Notes under the pieces: generated by a model
Seen by the model: the letters and a program-made list of their open reading frames with translations, nothing else
Database searches by the model: none
Told to the model about the DNA's origin: nothing
Program-made: the position numbers and the translations under genes
Shown here: positions 18,375-27,301 of the stretch, piece by piece
How positions within the stretch are numbered: the stretch's first letter is position 1
Layout of the letters: each line of letters opens with the position of its first letter
Assembly (NCBI RefSeq): GCF_003933745.1
Contig: NZ_RSEB01000003.1
Span: 186,001 to 250,000 of the forward strand
Direction of reading: 5' to 3'
Origin: Glycomyces terrestris
GTDB taxonomy: Bacteria; Actinomycetota; Actinomycetes; Mycobacteriales; Micromonosporaceae
DNA: 64,000 nucleotides

Positions 18375-19328
18375 TCACAGGGCGAGCACGACCGCGGTGG
18401 TGAGGACGAGCTGGGCGAGGGCGATCGGGACGAGGCCCTTCCAGCACAGGGCCTGGATCTGGTCGACGCGCAGGCGGGGCCAGGCGACGCGGAGCCAGAT
18501 GACGACCGCGGCGAGCGCGCCGGTCTTCAGGAGCGTCCACAGCCAGCCGAGCGAGTCGGGGCCGGGGCCGCGCCAGCCGCCGAGGAAGAGGACCGCGGTG
18601 AGCGCGGCGACCACGACGATGCCGACGTACTCGGCGAGGAGCAGCAGCGCGAAGCGGAGCCCGGCGTACTCGGTGAGGTAGCCGAAGACGAGCTCGGAGT
18701 CGGCGACGGGCGCGTCGAACGGGGGCCGGCGGATCTCGGCCAGGCCCGCGGTGAAGAACACGAGCGCGGCCGGGGCCTGCCACAGGAGCCACCAGGGGTT
18801 CCAGGCGGTCACGATCGCGGGCAGGCTCAGCGTGCCGGCGGCGACGGCGACCGACGCGGCCGCGAGGACGAGCGGGAGCTCGTAGGCCATGAGCTGGGCG
18901 GCGCCGCGCAGGGCGCCCACGAGCGTGTACTTGTTCGCGGAGGACCAGCCGGCCATGAGGACCGCGAGGACGCCGACGCCGACGAGCGCGACGACCACGA
19001 ACAGGCCCATGTCGAGGGCGGAGCCGACGAGGTCGCCGGGGCCGAGCGGGATGAAGAGGAGGACGAGCAGGTAGGGCAGGAGCGCGACGGCGGGCGCGAG
19101 CTTGAAGACGGGCTTGTCGGCCGCGTCCGGGACCAGGTCCTCCTTCTGCGCGAACTTGACGCCGTCGGCGATGAGCTGGGCCCAGCCGTGGAAGCCGCCG
19201 GCGTGCATCGGCCCGAGCCGGCCCTGCATGTGGGCCATGAGCTTGTGCTCGGTCTGGCCGACCACGAGCGGCAGCACCAGGAAGGCGGCGAGGACCGCCG
19301 CGGTCTTGACGGCGATCTCAAGCAGCAT
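18375..19328 (-). CDS. nuoH2: NADH-quinone oxidoreductase subunit H, second copy
   Basis: This is a 317-aa membrane subunit with about eight hydrophobic segments. It keeps the NuoH quinone-site loop signatures: GRLGPMHAGGFHGWAQLIADG and the AEIRRPPFDAPVADSELVFGYLTEY loop with its conserved acidic residues. It lacks the C-terminal hydrophilic extension of the main NuoH at 36.9-38.2 kb. Its start overlaps the end of the nuoC2-type gene by 11 nt, and it ends the four-gene nuoA2-B2-C2-H2 set. Paralogue numbering is mine. Confidence 0.9.
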   Translation of the reverse strand: MLLEIAVKTAAVLAAFLVLPLVVGQTEHKLMAHMQGRLGPMHAGGFHGWAQLIADGVKFAQKEDLVPDAADKPVFKLAPAVALLPYLLVLLFIPLGPGDLVGSALDMGLFVVVALVGVGVLAVLMAGWSSANKYTLVGALRGAAQLMAYELPLVLAAASVAVAAGTLSLPAIVTAWNPWWLLWQAPAALVFFTAGLAEIRRPPFDAPVADSELVFGYLTEYAGLRFALLLLAEYVGIVVVAALTAVLFLGGWRGPGPDSLGWLWTLLKTGALAAVVIWLRVAWPRLRVDQIQALCWKGLVPIALAQLVLTTAVVLAL

Positions 19329-19869
19329 CGGGGTCCATCCAGTCGTCGGGGACGCCGGGCGGCCGCTTGGGGGCGCGCTTGCGGGCGGCGCCGTGCCCCT
19401 CGCCGGGCTCCTTCGCGCCCGGCCAGGGCTTGACGACGCGGGAGGCGAGCACGAAGTCCTTGCGGAGCGGGTGGCCCTCGAACTCGGGGGCGAGGAGGAG
19501 CGGCCGGAGGCCGGGGTGGCCGGGGAAGTCGACGGAGAACATCTCGTGCGTCTCGCGCTCGTGCCAGTCCGCGCCCGGGTAGAGGCCGGTCACCGAGGGG
19601 ACGGCCGCGGCGGTGAGCGTGCGCAGGAGGACCCCGCGGCGGCCGGCGACCGACCAGAGGTGGGCCACGATCCGGAAGCCCTCGGGGCCCTCGTCGACGG
19701 CCGAGAGCCAGTCGAAGAAGTCGCAGCCGAGGACGTCGCGGCAGGTGCGCACGGCGTCGGGCCAGCGCTCGGGGGCGACGTCGGCGACGGCGCGGGCGCC
19801 GTCCGCGCGGGCCTCCGCGACGCCGAGGGCGTCGCGGACGCGGTCGGTCCAGGGCGGCTCGCCGGTCAT
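19318..19869 (-). CDS. nuoC2: NADH-quinone oxidoreductase subunit C, second copy
   Basis: The 183-aa protein carries the 30-kDa/NuoC signature: [20 protein letters not shown], then [27 protein letters not shown]. It is a peripheral subunit that normally pairs with NuoD next to NuoB. No nuoD homologue accompanies it here, and it is not a fused NuoCD. It overlaps nuoB2 by 4 nt upstream and nuoH2 by 11 nt downstream, so translation is coupled. Confidence 0.9.
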   Translation of the reverse strand: MTGEPPWTDRVRDALGVAEARADGARAVADVAPERWPDAVRTCRDVLGCDFFDWLSAVDEGPEGFRIVAHLWSVAGRRGVLLRTLTAAAVPSVTGLYPGADWHERETHEMFSVDFPGHPGLRPLLLAPEFEGHPLRKDFVLASRVVKPWPGAKEPGEGHGAARKRAPKRPPGVPDDWMDPDAA

Positions 19870-20426
19870 TCGGGCCTCCGCAGGGGCGGGCGCAGGCTCG
19901 GCCGCTTTGCCGCCTGTCCGGCCCGCGGGCGCCGGAGCGGCTCGGCGGCGATCTGGCGCTGGAGCTGCCCGATGCCGTGCAGGAGCGCCTCGGGGCGCGG
20001 CGGGCAGCCGGGGACGTAGACGTCAACGGGGATGAGCTGGTCGACGCCCTTGGTGACGCAGTAGGAGTCCCAGTAGGGGCCGCCGGAGTTCGAGCAGGCG
20101 CCGAAGGAGATGACGTACTTCGGTTCGGGCATCTGGTCGTAGAGGCGCTTGACCGCGGGCGCCATCTTGTCGGTGACGGTGCCGGAGACGACCATGAGGT
20201 CGGCCTGGCGCGGCGAGTGCGCGAACGGGATGACGCCGAGGCGCATGAAGTCGTGGCGGCTCATCGACGCGGCGATGAACTCGATCGCGCAGCAGGCGAG
20301 CCCGAAGTTGAAGACCCACAGGGAGTACCGGCGGCCCCAGTTGAGGACGAACCGGATCGGCTCGCCGACGACGCCGGCGGATGCGCCGTGTCCGGGGCCG
20401 GGCCGCGCGGGGAACGGGAGCCTCAC
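19866..20426 (-). CDS. nuoB2: NADH-quinone oxidoreductase subunit B, second copy
   Basis: The 186-aa subunit should hold the terminal N2 iron-sulfur cluster. All four ligand cysteines are present: the tandem Cys-Cys in [10 protein letters not shown], Cys in [10 protein letters not shown] and Cys in [11 protein letters not shown]. The GTG start at 20426 overlaps the nuoA2 stop (GTGA). The open frame continues upstream, but that would run across nuoA2. A basic C-terminal tail extends beyond the usual end. Confidence 0.92.
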   Translation of the reverse strand: MRLPFPARPGPGHGASAGVVGEPIRFVLNWGRRYSLWVFNFGLACCAIEFIAASMSRHDFMRLGVIPFAHSPRQADLMVVSGTVTDKMAPAVKRLYDQMPEPKYVISFGACSNSGGPYWDSYCVTKGVDQLIPVDVYVPGCPPRPEALLHGIGQLQRQIAAEPLRRPRAGQAAKRPSLRPPLRRPE

Positions 20427-20791
20427 CGCCACCGCAGGACCCCCTTCCGCCAGGCGTAGGCGAGGCCGAGGGCGAGGACGCCGACGAACAGGCCCATCTC
20501 GGCCGCGGCGGTGGCGCCGAACGCGCGGAAGACCGCGGCCCACGGGAACAGGAACACGGCCTCGACCGCGAAGAGCACGAACAGGAACGCGTACACGTAG
20601 AAGCGGATGTGGACCTGGGCCCAGTCGCCGCCGACGGGGTCCACGCCGCACTCGTACGCCGAGCCCTTGGCGCGGGAGGGGGCGCTCGGGCGCAGGAGGG
20701 CGTTCGCGGCCATCGCCGCCGCCACGAACGCGAAGCCGGCCAGCAGCAGCACCCCGAAGGCCGCGTAGTCGCCCAGGCGCGAGGTGTCCAT
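20423..20791 (-). CDS. nuoA2: NADH-quinone oxidoreductase subunit A, second copy
   Basis: The 122-aa membrane protein has three hydrophobic segments and the NuoA core [10 protein letters not shown], then [26 protein letters not shown] with the conserved Glu in the second segment. The ATG start has a TAGGGT box ending 6 nt upstream and no ribosome site (leaderless). It is the first gene of a compact four-gene unit. Confidence 0.92.
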   Translation of the reverse strand: MDTSRLGDYAAFGVLLLAGFAFVAAAMAANALLRPSAPSRAKGSAYECGVDPVGGDWAQVHIRFYVYAFLFVLFAVEAVFLFPWAAVFRAFGATAAAEMGLFVGVLALGLAYAWRKGVLRWR

Positions 20792-21227
20792 ATCGACACC
20801 CTAATGCCGCGAAGGGGTCCCGCGATACCCGTGCGCGCGGGTTTCGGGGCCGGAGCGGCGCGCGGACGACGCGCGGTCGCCGCGGATCGGTGCCCCGCGC
20901 GCCGCAACCGAGCGGCACTCACACACGTGTTGGTCCCGTACACCCGCAGATCGAGCTGACACAGGAGAGGGGGCACCGCCCGTGACCGCTGCCGGCGCAC
21001 CGCCGCTCCGCGACCCCGCCGCGGTCGAGGCCGAATTCGCCCTGGTCGTGGGCGGATGGGCGCAGGACGTCCTTCGGGGACCCCGTGATCGGGCCGCCGA
21101 CAGTATTGTCGACATGGCGACCCCCCCTCGTGTCTCCGGCTTCGCGAAAGCGACAATGGTTGCCGCCGGGCACGAGCTTCAGGGCCCGTTGAACGCCCTT
21201 GTTTCCCCTACCTGCGCAGGAGCCGAT
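20792..21227. other. Intergenic between nuoA2 and the sigma gene
   Basis: It holds the leaderless promoter of nuoA2 at its left edge and must carry the promoter of the sigma factor gene. The sigma frame stays open to GTG 20982, and that GTG has a purine-rich stretch before it, so an 82-residue N-terminal extension is formally possible. The extension resembles no sigma region, and I treat it as noncoding. I see no clear ECF-type -35/-10 pair. Confidence 0.5.
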
Positions 21228-21866
21228 GTGCGAACGGAGGCGGAGTTCACCGACCTCTACGAGAGCCACTTCTCGGAGCTCGCCGCCCAGGTGTGCGCGT
21301 ACCTCGGTGACGCCACCGAGGCCCAGGACCTCGTGCAGGAGGCGTTCCTGCGGGCCTGGCAGCGCTGGGACAAGGTCGGCGGGTACGAGGAGCCGGTCGC
21401 GTGGGTGCGCCGCGTCGCGTGGAACCTCGCCACGAGCCGGCACCGCCGGAACCAGGTGGCGCGCAGGTTCCTCCAGAAGTCGCAGGCCCCGGAGGCCGCC
21501 CCGGCCGCGAGCCCCGACCACGTGGCGCTCGTCGCCGCCCTGAAGCAGGTCCCGGCCAAGCGGCGCCAGGCGCTCGTCATGCACTACATGGCCGACATGA
21601 CGATCAGCGCGATCGCGAAGGAGACCGGCGCCCGCGAGGGCACCGTGAAGTCCTGGCTGCACCGCGGCCGCAAGGAGCTCGCCGCGATCCTCACCGACCC
21701 GAACGACACCGCGGTCCTGCGGACCGCCCCGAAGGCCGCGGCGGCCCGCGCGGCCGAGACCGACCCCGACACCATGCCGATCCGCATCCGCCGCGCCGTC
21801 ACCGGCGCGCCCCGCGTGCCCCGCGCCGCGAACCGCCGAGCTTCCGTGAAGGAGGACCGTTCATGA
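21228..21866 (+). CDS. RNA polymerase sigma factor, ECF type (SigE family)
   Basis: The 212-aa protein has sigma region 2 (about 5-75: FTDLYESHFSELAAQVCAYL, AQDLVQEAFLRAW) and region 4 (about 105-160: LPAKRRQALVMHYM-like core, ISAIAKETGAREGTVKSWLHRGRKEL), joined by an Ala/Pro-rich linker. A basic C-terminal tail of about 50 residues follows. GTG 21228 is chosen because a GCAGGAG ribosome site lies 5 nt upstream. The next gene overlaps it by 4 nt (ATGA) and encodes a single-pass membrane protein, the usual arrangement for an anti-sigma factor. Confidence 0.88.
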   Translation: MRTEAEFTDLYESHFSELAAQVCAYLGDATEAQDLVQEAFLRAWQRWDKVGGYEEPVAWVRRVAWNLATSRHRRNQVARRFLQKSQAPEAAPAASPDHVALVAALKQVPAKRRQALVMHYMADMTISAIAKETGAREGTVKSWLHRGRKELAAILTDPNDTAVLRTAPKAAAARAAETDPDTMPIRIRRAVTGAPRVPRAANRRASVKEDRS

Positions 21867-22756
21867 GTTCCGATCGCGAGCACGAGACGGTCAAGGCGGC
21901 GTTCGACGACCTCAAGGCGCAGTCCTCCGCGCAGTTCCCGCCCCCGCCCGTCGACGAGCTGATCATGCGCGGCCCGGCCGCGCTGCGCCGCCGCCGCCTC
22001 GTGTCGCTCGCCGCCGTCGTCGGCGCGTGCACCGCCGTGACCGCGGGCGGCTTCGCCGTCGCGCAGACCCTCGGGCCGCTCAAGGGCGAGCCCGACGCGG
22101 CCGAGACGCCGGAGAGCTCGGTGTCCGCGGGCGAGTCCGACGAGGGCCCGACCGGGCTCCCCGGCAGCCCCACCCGCGACGAGAGCGACGGCGACACCGC
22201 CACCACGTTCACGCCCTCGCCGCCCGCCGACGACATCGAGGCGCTCCTCATCGAGGGGCCGTTCGCGGGCGCGTGGGCCGAGGCGTGCGCGCCGGGCCTC
22301 CAGGACGCCGACTTCGAGTCCTGGGAGATCACCGGCGACACCGGCTGGACGATCGCGTTCGCGGCCGAAGGCGACGCGGACGGCGACGGCGAGACCGACA
22401 CCGTCCTGGCGCTCACCTGCGGCGGGCAGACCGGCGTGGCCGCGTTCGCCGCCGCCGAGGACGAGGACGGCGAACCCGTCCTGGCGTCCTTCGGCTGGGT
22501 GTGGCAGCCCGACGGCGCCCACGAGCCGACCGCCGTCACCGCCGTCGCGGACGGCACCGTCGCGGTCGAGGGCCTCGACGCCGCCACCGGGGAGGCGTGG
22601 ACCGCCGCGTACGCGTGGGACGCCGAGGAGCAGGCGTTCGCGCCCGTCGAGGACGGCGCCACCGGCGAGCCCACGGCCGACCCGAGCGAGACCGCCTCCA
22701 CGCCCGCCGAGACGCCGTCCTCCGACGGCGCCACGGACGGCACCACGACGTCCTGA
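21863..22756 (+). CDS. Single-pass membrane protein, putative anti-sigma factor
   Basis: The 297-aa protein has a cytoplasmic N-terminus (about 1-48), one membrane segment (about 49-70: LVSLAAVVGACTAVTAGGFAVA) and a long acidic extracytoplasmic part with Ser/Thr/Pro linkers. The middle (about 125-245) looks like a folded domain with a single repeated WxxxxA pattern. It overlaps the sigma factor gene (ATGA) with its own GGAGGA ribosome site, which is the basis for the anti-sigma call. No zinc-binding HxxxCxxC motif is present. The function is inferred from context only. Confidence 0.6.
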   Translation: MSSDREHETVKAAFDDLKAQSSAQFPPPPVDELIMRGPAALRRRRLVSLAAVVGACTAVTAGGFAVAQTLGPLKGEPDAAETPESSVSAGESDEGPTGLPGSPTRDESDGDTATTFTPSPPADDIEALLIEGPFAGAWAEACAPGLQDADFESWEITGDTGWTIAFAAEGDADGDGETDTVLALTCGGQTGVAAFAAAEDEDGEPVLASFGWVWQPDGAHEPTAVTAVADGTVAVEGLDAATGEAWTAAYAWDAEEQAFAPVEDGATGEPTADPSETASTPAETPSSDGATDGTTTS

Positions 22757-23072
22757 CGGAGCCGCGCGGCCGCCCCTCCGGCGTGTCGCGCGTCCAGCAT
22801 CCGGGACGGCCGGATCGGCGCAGATGCGGCCCCGGACAGCCGAAACCGGAGGTCTGTGTCACCCATCCGGGCCGCCGGTCCCATACAGTGAGAGAAAGCG
22901 CACCTAGTGGTGTCGCCTACATCGCGCCCGCCGCGCTGGGTTGGCACCGCCGCCGCGCGCCCGCGTAGCATCGCAAGTAAGACCATGGCAGGACCCGCCG
23001 GAAGGCGCGGCCCGGCCGGCCCGATCAAGCCGCAGTCCCTGCGCGCCCCAGAACCCGCAAGAGGAGAACTAG
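22757..23072. other. korA upstream region
   Basis: There is no gene here. A candidate korA promoter is TTGGCA (22941-22946) with TAGCAT (22966-22971), 19 nt apart. The korA ribosome site (AGAGGAGAA) lies just before its GTG. The rest is GC-rich spacer. Confidence 0.4.
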
Positions 23073-24929
23073 GTGAACACCGTCCGGCAGCTCGACCGGG
23101 TCGTCATCCGCTTCGCAGGGGACTCCGGCGACGGGATGCAGCTCACCGGTGACCGCTTCACGGCGGAGACCGCCAAGCTCGGCAACGACCTGTCGACCCT
23201 CCCGAACTACCCCGCCGAGATCCGGGCCCCCGCCGGCACCCTCCCGGGCGTGTCGAGCTTCCAGATCCACTTCGCGGACACCGACATCCTCACCCCCGGC
23301 GACCAGCCCGAGGTGCTCATCGCGATGAACCCGGCCGCGCTCAAGGCGAACCTGCGCGACCTCAAGTCCGGCGGCACCATCGTCGTCAACACCGACGAGT
23401 TCACCAAGCGGAACCTGACCAAGGTCGGGTACGACGACAACCCGCTGGAGGACGGATCGCTCGACGACTACCAGGTGCACCCGGTGGCCCTCGCGAGCCT
23501 CACGATCGCCGCGCTCGCCGACTTCGACGTGTCGAAGAAGGACGCCGAGCGGTCCAAGAACATGTTCGCGCTCGGCCTCGTCTCCTGGATGTACTCGCGG
23601 CCCACCGAGGCCACCGAGGACTTCCTGCGCGCCAAGTTCAAGTCGAAGCCGGCCATCGCCGAGGCGAACATCGCCGCGCTCAAGGCCGGGTGGAACTACG
23701 GCGAGACCGCCGAGGCGTTCGCCGTCCGCTTCGAGATCCCGCCGGCGAAGCTCGCCGCGGGCACCTACCGGAACATCACCGGGAACACCGCGCTCGCGTG
23801 GGGCATCACCGCCTCCGGCGTCGCGTCGGGCCTGCCGGTGTTCCTGGGCGCGTACCCGATCACCCCCGCCAGCGACATCCTCCACGAGCTGTCCAAGCAC
23901 AAGCGGTTCGGCGTCACCACGGTCCAGGCCGAGGACGAGATCGCCGCCGTCGGCGCGGCGCTCGGCGCGTCCTACGGCGGGGCCCTCGGCGTCACCACCT
24001 CCTCGGGCCCGGGCATCGCGCTCAAGTCCGAGACGATCTCGCTCGCGGTGTCCCTGGAGCTGCCGCTCGTCGTCGTCGACGTCCAGCGCGCCGGCCCCTC
24101 GACCGGCATGCCGACCAAGACCGAGCAGGCCGACCTCGTGATGGCCATGTTCGGCCGCCACGGCGAGGCCCCGATCGCGGTCCTCGCGCCGCAGTCCCCG
24201 TCCGACTGCTTCGACATCATGCTCGAGGCGGCCCGGATCGCGCTCACCTACCGGACCCCGGTCATGGTCCTCTCCGACGGCTACATCGCCAACGGCGCCG
24301 AGCCGTGGAAGCTGCCGGAGCTGTCCGACCTGCCCGACCTGTCGGTGGAGTTCGCGACCGAGATGAACGCCGTGGACGCGAAGGGCGAGGAGATCTTCCT
24401 GCCGTTCCAGCGCGACCCCGAGACGCTCGCGCGCCCGTGGGCCGTGCCCGGCACGCCCGGCCTCCAGCACCGCATCGGCGGCATCGAGAAGGCCGACGGC
24501 ACCGGCGACATCTCGTACGACCCGGTCAACCACGACCACATGGTGCGCACCCGCGCCGCGAAGATCGCCGGCGTCGAGGTCCCCGACCTCGAAGTGGACG
24601 ACCCGACCGGCGACGCGAACGTGCTCGTGCTCGGCTGGGGCTCCACGTGGGGCCCCATCGGCGCGGCCGTCAGGGCCCTGCGCGAGAAGGGCGTCTCCAT
24701 CGCCCGCGCGCACCTGCGGTACCTGAACCCGATGCCGCGCAACACCGGCCGCGTGCTGGAGCGGTACGACAAGGTCGTGGTGCCCGAGATGAACCTCGGG
24801 CAGCTCGCCCTGCTGCTGCGCGGCGGCTTCCCCGGGACCGACGTGGTCGGCTACAACAAGGTGCGCGGGCTGCCGTTCACCTCCAACGAACTGACGGACG
24901 CCCTCGAGGAGGTCATCAAGAATGGCTGA
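23073..24929 (+). CDS. korA: 2-oxoglutarate:ferredoxin oxidoreductase, alpha subunit
   Basis: KorA, with KorB, decarboxylates 2-oxoglutarate to succinyl-CoA and reduces ferredoxin. The 618-aa subunit has the gamma-type domain fused at the N-terminus (IRFAGDSGDGMQLTG, about 13-27), then the alpha domain with AYPITPASDI (about 260-269) and QAEDEIAAVGAALGAS. This is the two-subunit, actinobacterial KGOR layout. GTG start behind AGAGGAGAA. korB starts 8 nt before its end. Oxygen-tolerant KGOR replaces or supplements 2-oxoglutarate dehydrogenase in mycobacteria. Confidence 0.95.
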   Translation: MNTVRQLDRVVIRFAGDSGDGMQLTGDRFTAETAKLGNDLSTLPNYPAEIRAPAGTLPGVSSFQIHFADTDILTPGDQPEVLIAMNPAALKANLRDLKSGGTIVVNTDEFTKRNLTKVGYDDNPLEDGSLDDYQVHPVALASLTIAALADFDVSKKDAERSKNMFALGLVSWMYSRPTEATEDFLRAKFKSKPAIAEANIAALKAGWNYGETAEAFAVRFEIPPAKLAAGTYRNITGNTALAWGITASGVASGLPVFLGAYPITPASDILHELSKHKRFGVTTVQAEDEIAAVGAALGASYGGALGVTTSSGPGIALKSETISLAVSLELPLVVVDVQRAGPSTGMPTKTEQADLVMAMFGRHGEAPIAVLAPQSPSDCFDIMLEAARIALTYRTPVMVLSDGYIANGAEPWKLPELSDLPDLSVEFATEMNAVDAKGEEIFLPFQRDPETLARPWAVPGTPGLQHRIGGIEKADGTGDISYDPVNHDHMVRTRAAKIAGVEVPDLEVDDPTGDANVLVLGWGSTWGPIGAAVRALREKGVSIARAHLRYLNPMPRNTGRVLERYDKVVVPEMNLGQLALLLRGGFPGTDVVGYNKVRGLPFTSNELTDALEEVIKNG

Positions 24930-25944
24930 TGCGGTGAAGCTGGACGCCCCCAAGCTGAAGGCCAAGGACTTCAAGTCGAGCCAGGAGGTGCGCTGGTGCC
25001 CCGGCTGCGGCGACTACGCGATCCTCGCCGCGGTCCAGTCGTTCCTGCCCGAGCTGGGCCTGGAACGCGAGAACATCGCGTTCGTCTCCGGCATCGGCTG
25101 CTCCTCGCGGTTCCCGTACTACCTGAACACGTACGGCCTCCACTCGATCCACGGCCGCGCCCCGGCGATCGCCACCGGCCTCGCCGTGTCGCGCCCGGAC
25201 CTGTCGGTGTGGGTCGTCACCGGCGACGGCGACGCGCTGTCGATCGGCGGCAACCACCTCATCCACGCGCTGCGCCGCAACGTGAACCTGAAGATCCTGC
25301 TGTTCAACAACCGGATCTACGGCCTCACGAAGGGCCAGTACTCCCCCACCTCGGAGCCGGGCAAGCTGACGAAGTCGAGCCCGGTCGGCTCGGTCGACGC
25401 GCCGTTCAACCCGCTCTCGCTGGCGCTCGGCTCGGAGGCCACGTTCGTGGCCCGCACGCTCGACTCCGACCGCGCGCACCTGCACGAGGTGCTGCGGGCC
25501 GCGGCCGAGCACGAGGGCTCGGCGTTCGTCGAGATCTACCAGAACTGCCCGATCTTCAACGACGGCGCGTTCGAGGTCCTCAAGAACCCCGACACCCGCG
25601 ACGAGTCGCTCATCCGCCTCCGCGACGGCGAGCCGATCCGGTTCGGCGACAAGGTCGTCGTGCAGTCCGGGTACGGGCTCCAGGTCAAGGACGCGGCCGA
25701 GGTCGACGAGTCCGAGGTCGTGGTCCACAAGGCCGACGTCGACGACCCGGCGTACGCGTTCGCGCTCTCGCGCCTCTCGGGCGTGGCCCTCGACCACACC
25801 CCGATCGGCGTCTTCCGCAGCGTCAAGCGCCCCACGTACGACAAGGGCGTCCGCTCCCAGGTCGACGAGGCCAGCGCCGGCGTCGACCGCAAGGAGGCCC
25901 TCGACCGGCTCCTGCACGCGGGCGACACGTGGACCGTGCTGTAG
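24922..25944 (+). CDS. korB: 2-oxoglutarate:ferredoxin oxidoreductase, beta subunit
   Basis: The 340-aa beta subunit binds thiamine diphosphate and one [4Fe-4S] cluster. The cluster cysteines are in WCPGCGDYA and GIGCSSRFPYY, with another Cys in IYQNCPIFND. The ThDP motif is VTGDGDALSIGGNHLIHALRRN (about 95-116). It overlaps korA by 8 nt, so the two are coupled. No ferredoxin gene is adjacent. A strong bidirectional hairpin follows the stop. Confidence 0.95.
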   Translation: MADAVKLDAPKLKAKDFKSSQEVRWCPGCGDYAILAAVQSFLPELGLERENIAFVSGIGCSSRFPYYLNTYGLHSIHGRAPAIATGLAVSRPDLSVWVVTGDGDALSIGGNHLIHALRRNVNLKILLFNNRIYGLTKGQYSPTSEPGKLTKSSPVGSVDAPFNPLSLALGSEATFVARTLDSDRAHLHEVLRAAAEHEGSAFVEIYQNCPIFNDGAFEVLKNPDTRDESLIRLRDGEPIRFGDKVVVQSGYGLQVKDAAEVDESEVVVHKADVDDPAYAFALSRLSGVALDHTPIGVFRSVKRPTYDKGVRSQVDEASAGVDRKEALDRLLHAGDTWTVL

Positions 25945-25959
25945 CGCAGGCGAACTGAG

Positions 25960-25989
25960 GACGGCCGGGCCCGTTCGGGCCCGGCCGTC
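25960..25989. terminator. Bidirectional terminator between korB and iclR-type gene
   Basis: Perfect 14-nt arms (25960-25973 and 25976-25989) surround a 2-nt loop, between two convergent genes. It serves korB on the plus strand and lies at the end of the IclR gene on the minus strand. Confidence 0.75.
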
Positions 25990-25993
25990 GTGC

Positions 25994-26818
25994 TCACACG
26001 AGGGGCTGGAGTTCGGCGGCGGCCTCGCGCAGGCGCGCGCTCATGGGCTCCCAGCGCTCGCGGATGTCGGTGAGCGGCATGGCGACGGCGAAGACGACGC
26101 GTTCGGCGGGGCTGCCGTCGCGGCGGACGACGACGCCCGCGCAGGCGACGTCCTCCTTGAACTGGCCGAGCTCGGCGTAGACGCCGGACTCGCCGTAGAC
26201 GGCGAGGTCGTGCTCGAAGGCGTCGGGCTCGATGAGGGTGCGGCCGGTGAAGCGGCGCATCCCGGCGGCCTTGAGGAAGCGGGCCCGGTCGTGCGGCGGG
26301 AGGGTCGCGAGGAGCGCCTTGCCGAGCGCCGTGGCGTGGGCGCCGTCGTCGAAGCCGACGATGAGGTCCTCCACGTGCGGGCTGCGGTTGCCTTCGATGA
26401 CCTCGGTGACCGCGGGGCGGTCCTCCACGAAGCGGGCCACGAACGTCGAGTAGCCGGTCTCGGCGGAGAGGCGGCGCATGTAGTCGCCGCAGGTCTTGGG
26501 GCCGGCGATGGCGCGCGTGAGCTCGGAGTAGCGGTCGGAGACCTCCAGGCCGAGCGAGTAGCGGCCCTCGCCGTCGCGGCGCAGGTAGCCCTCGTAGACG
26601 AGGGTGCGCAGGAGGTTGTAGGCGGTGGCGCGGTTGAGGCCGCACTCGAACGCGATGCGCGGGGCCGAGACGCCGTCGGCGTGGCGGCCGACGAGCTCCA
26701 TGATGCGCAGTGCCCGCTGGACGCTCTGGATGAGCTTCGTCGGTTCGGCGCGCGCGGGCGCGTCGTCCGCGTCGCCGTCGCGCTCGGACGAGATCCCTGG
26801 TCGCTGCCGGTCCACCAT
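25994..26818 (-). CDS. IclR-family transcriptional regulator
   Basis: The 274-aa regulator has an N-terminal winged HTH (about 28-90: LIQSVQRALRIMELV, then GLNRATAYNLLRTLVYEGYL) and an IclR effector domain (about 105-265) with ATALGKALLATL and the C-terminal AVAMPLTDIR. The ligand is unknown. ATG 26818 is preferred because a GGAG site lies 7 nt upstream; GTG 26839 would add seven residues. A TATATA -10-like box lies on this strand near 26895-26905. It converges with korAB, so they are not co-transcribed. Confidence 0.88.
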   Translation of the reverse strand: MVDRQRPGISSERDGDADDAPARAEPTKLIQSVQRALRIMELVGRHADGVSAPRIAFECGLNRATAYNLLRTLVYEGYLRRDGEGRYSLGLEVSDRYSELTRAIAGPKTCGDYMRRLSAETGYSTFVARFVEDRPAVTEVIEGNRSPHVEDLIVGFDDGAHATALGKALLATLPPHDRARFLKAAGMRRFTGRTLIEPDAFEHDLAVYGESGVYAELGQFKEDVACAGVVVRRDGSPAERVVFAVAMPLTDIRERWEPMSARLREAAAELQPLV

Positions 26819-27301
26819 GCCGCCGCTCCAATTGCACACCCAGGACCTGACGGCTGCGGCGCCGCGCGGGCGCCCGCCAGGTCGGCCGTGATCTAACTAT
26901 ATAAACAACAGCCGGTTGCGTTCCGGTCGCATACAGGGCAGTATCGAGGTGTCAGCACCGTTCGCGAACCGGCTCCGGCCGGCCGCGGACAAACCGCGGC
27001 GGCGGCGTCGAGTCCCCACCAAACTTCCTCGTCGAAGCCGCGGAACATTCGAATAAACGAAACGCGGCGGCTCCCTCCCACCAGGGCCGCCGCGTTTCGC
27101 ATTCCCGCCGCAGGGCTCGAAAGCCGTTGCGGGGCAAGGCGATCCGCGGTCGATCCCGACCTGTACCGGCTGATCACGCCGGGTTCAACCGTCGCACACG
27201 CTGCGTGCGCGAGTCAAGGCCGATCACTCGTCTTCGTGAACGCACGGGCCGAATCCCGCGTTGTGAGCGCGAATCCGGGCGCTTGGAGTACGGTTGCCGA
27301 C
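26819..27301. other. Intergenic with promoter and orphan hairpin
   Basis: No supported gene is present. The left part has an AT-rich TATATA promoter-like patch (about 26895-26910). The middle carries the perfect hairpin at 27058-27099, which belongs to no known gene end. The right edge holds the leaderless promoter of the MFS gene. A 94-codon minus-strand frame (26893-27177) has a Cys cluster at its end but poor codon bias and overlaps the hairpin; I do not call it. Confidence 0.5.
27058..27099. repeat. Perfect 14-bp-arm hairpin, no associated gene
   Basis: CGAAACGCGGCGGC (27058-27071) is exactly complementary to 27086-27099, with a 14-nt loop. It looks like a terminator or the 3' end of a small RNA that could start at the TATATA patch about 150 nt upstream. 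No coding gene ends here on either strand. Confidence 0.5.

Noticed and set aside
20982..21227. An 82-residue N-terminal extension of the sigma factor
   Set aside because: The frame is open, but the extension matches no sigma region, includes a less GC-biased stretch likely to be promoter, and GTG 21228 has a well-placed ribosome site.
26893..27177. A 94-codon minus-strand frame with a terminal Cys cluster
   Set aside because: It overlaps the orphan hairpin and the MFS upstream region, and lacks a ribosome site and codon bias.
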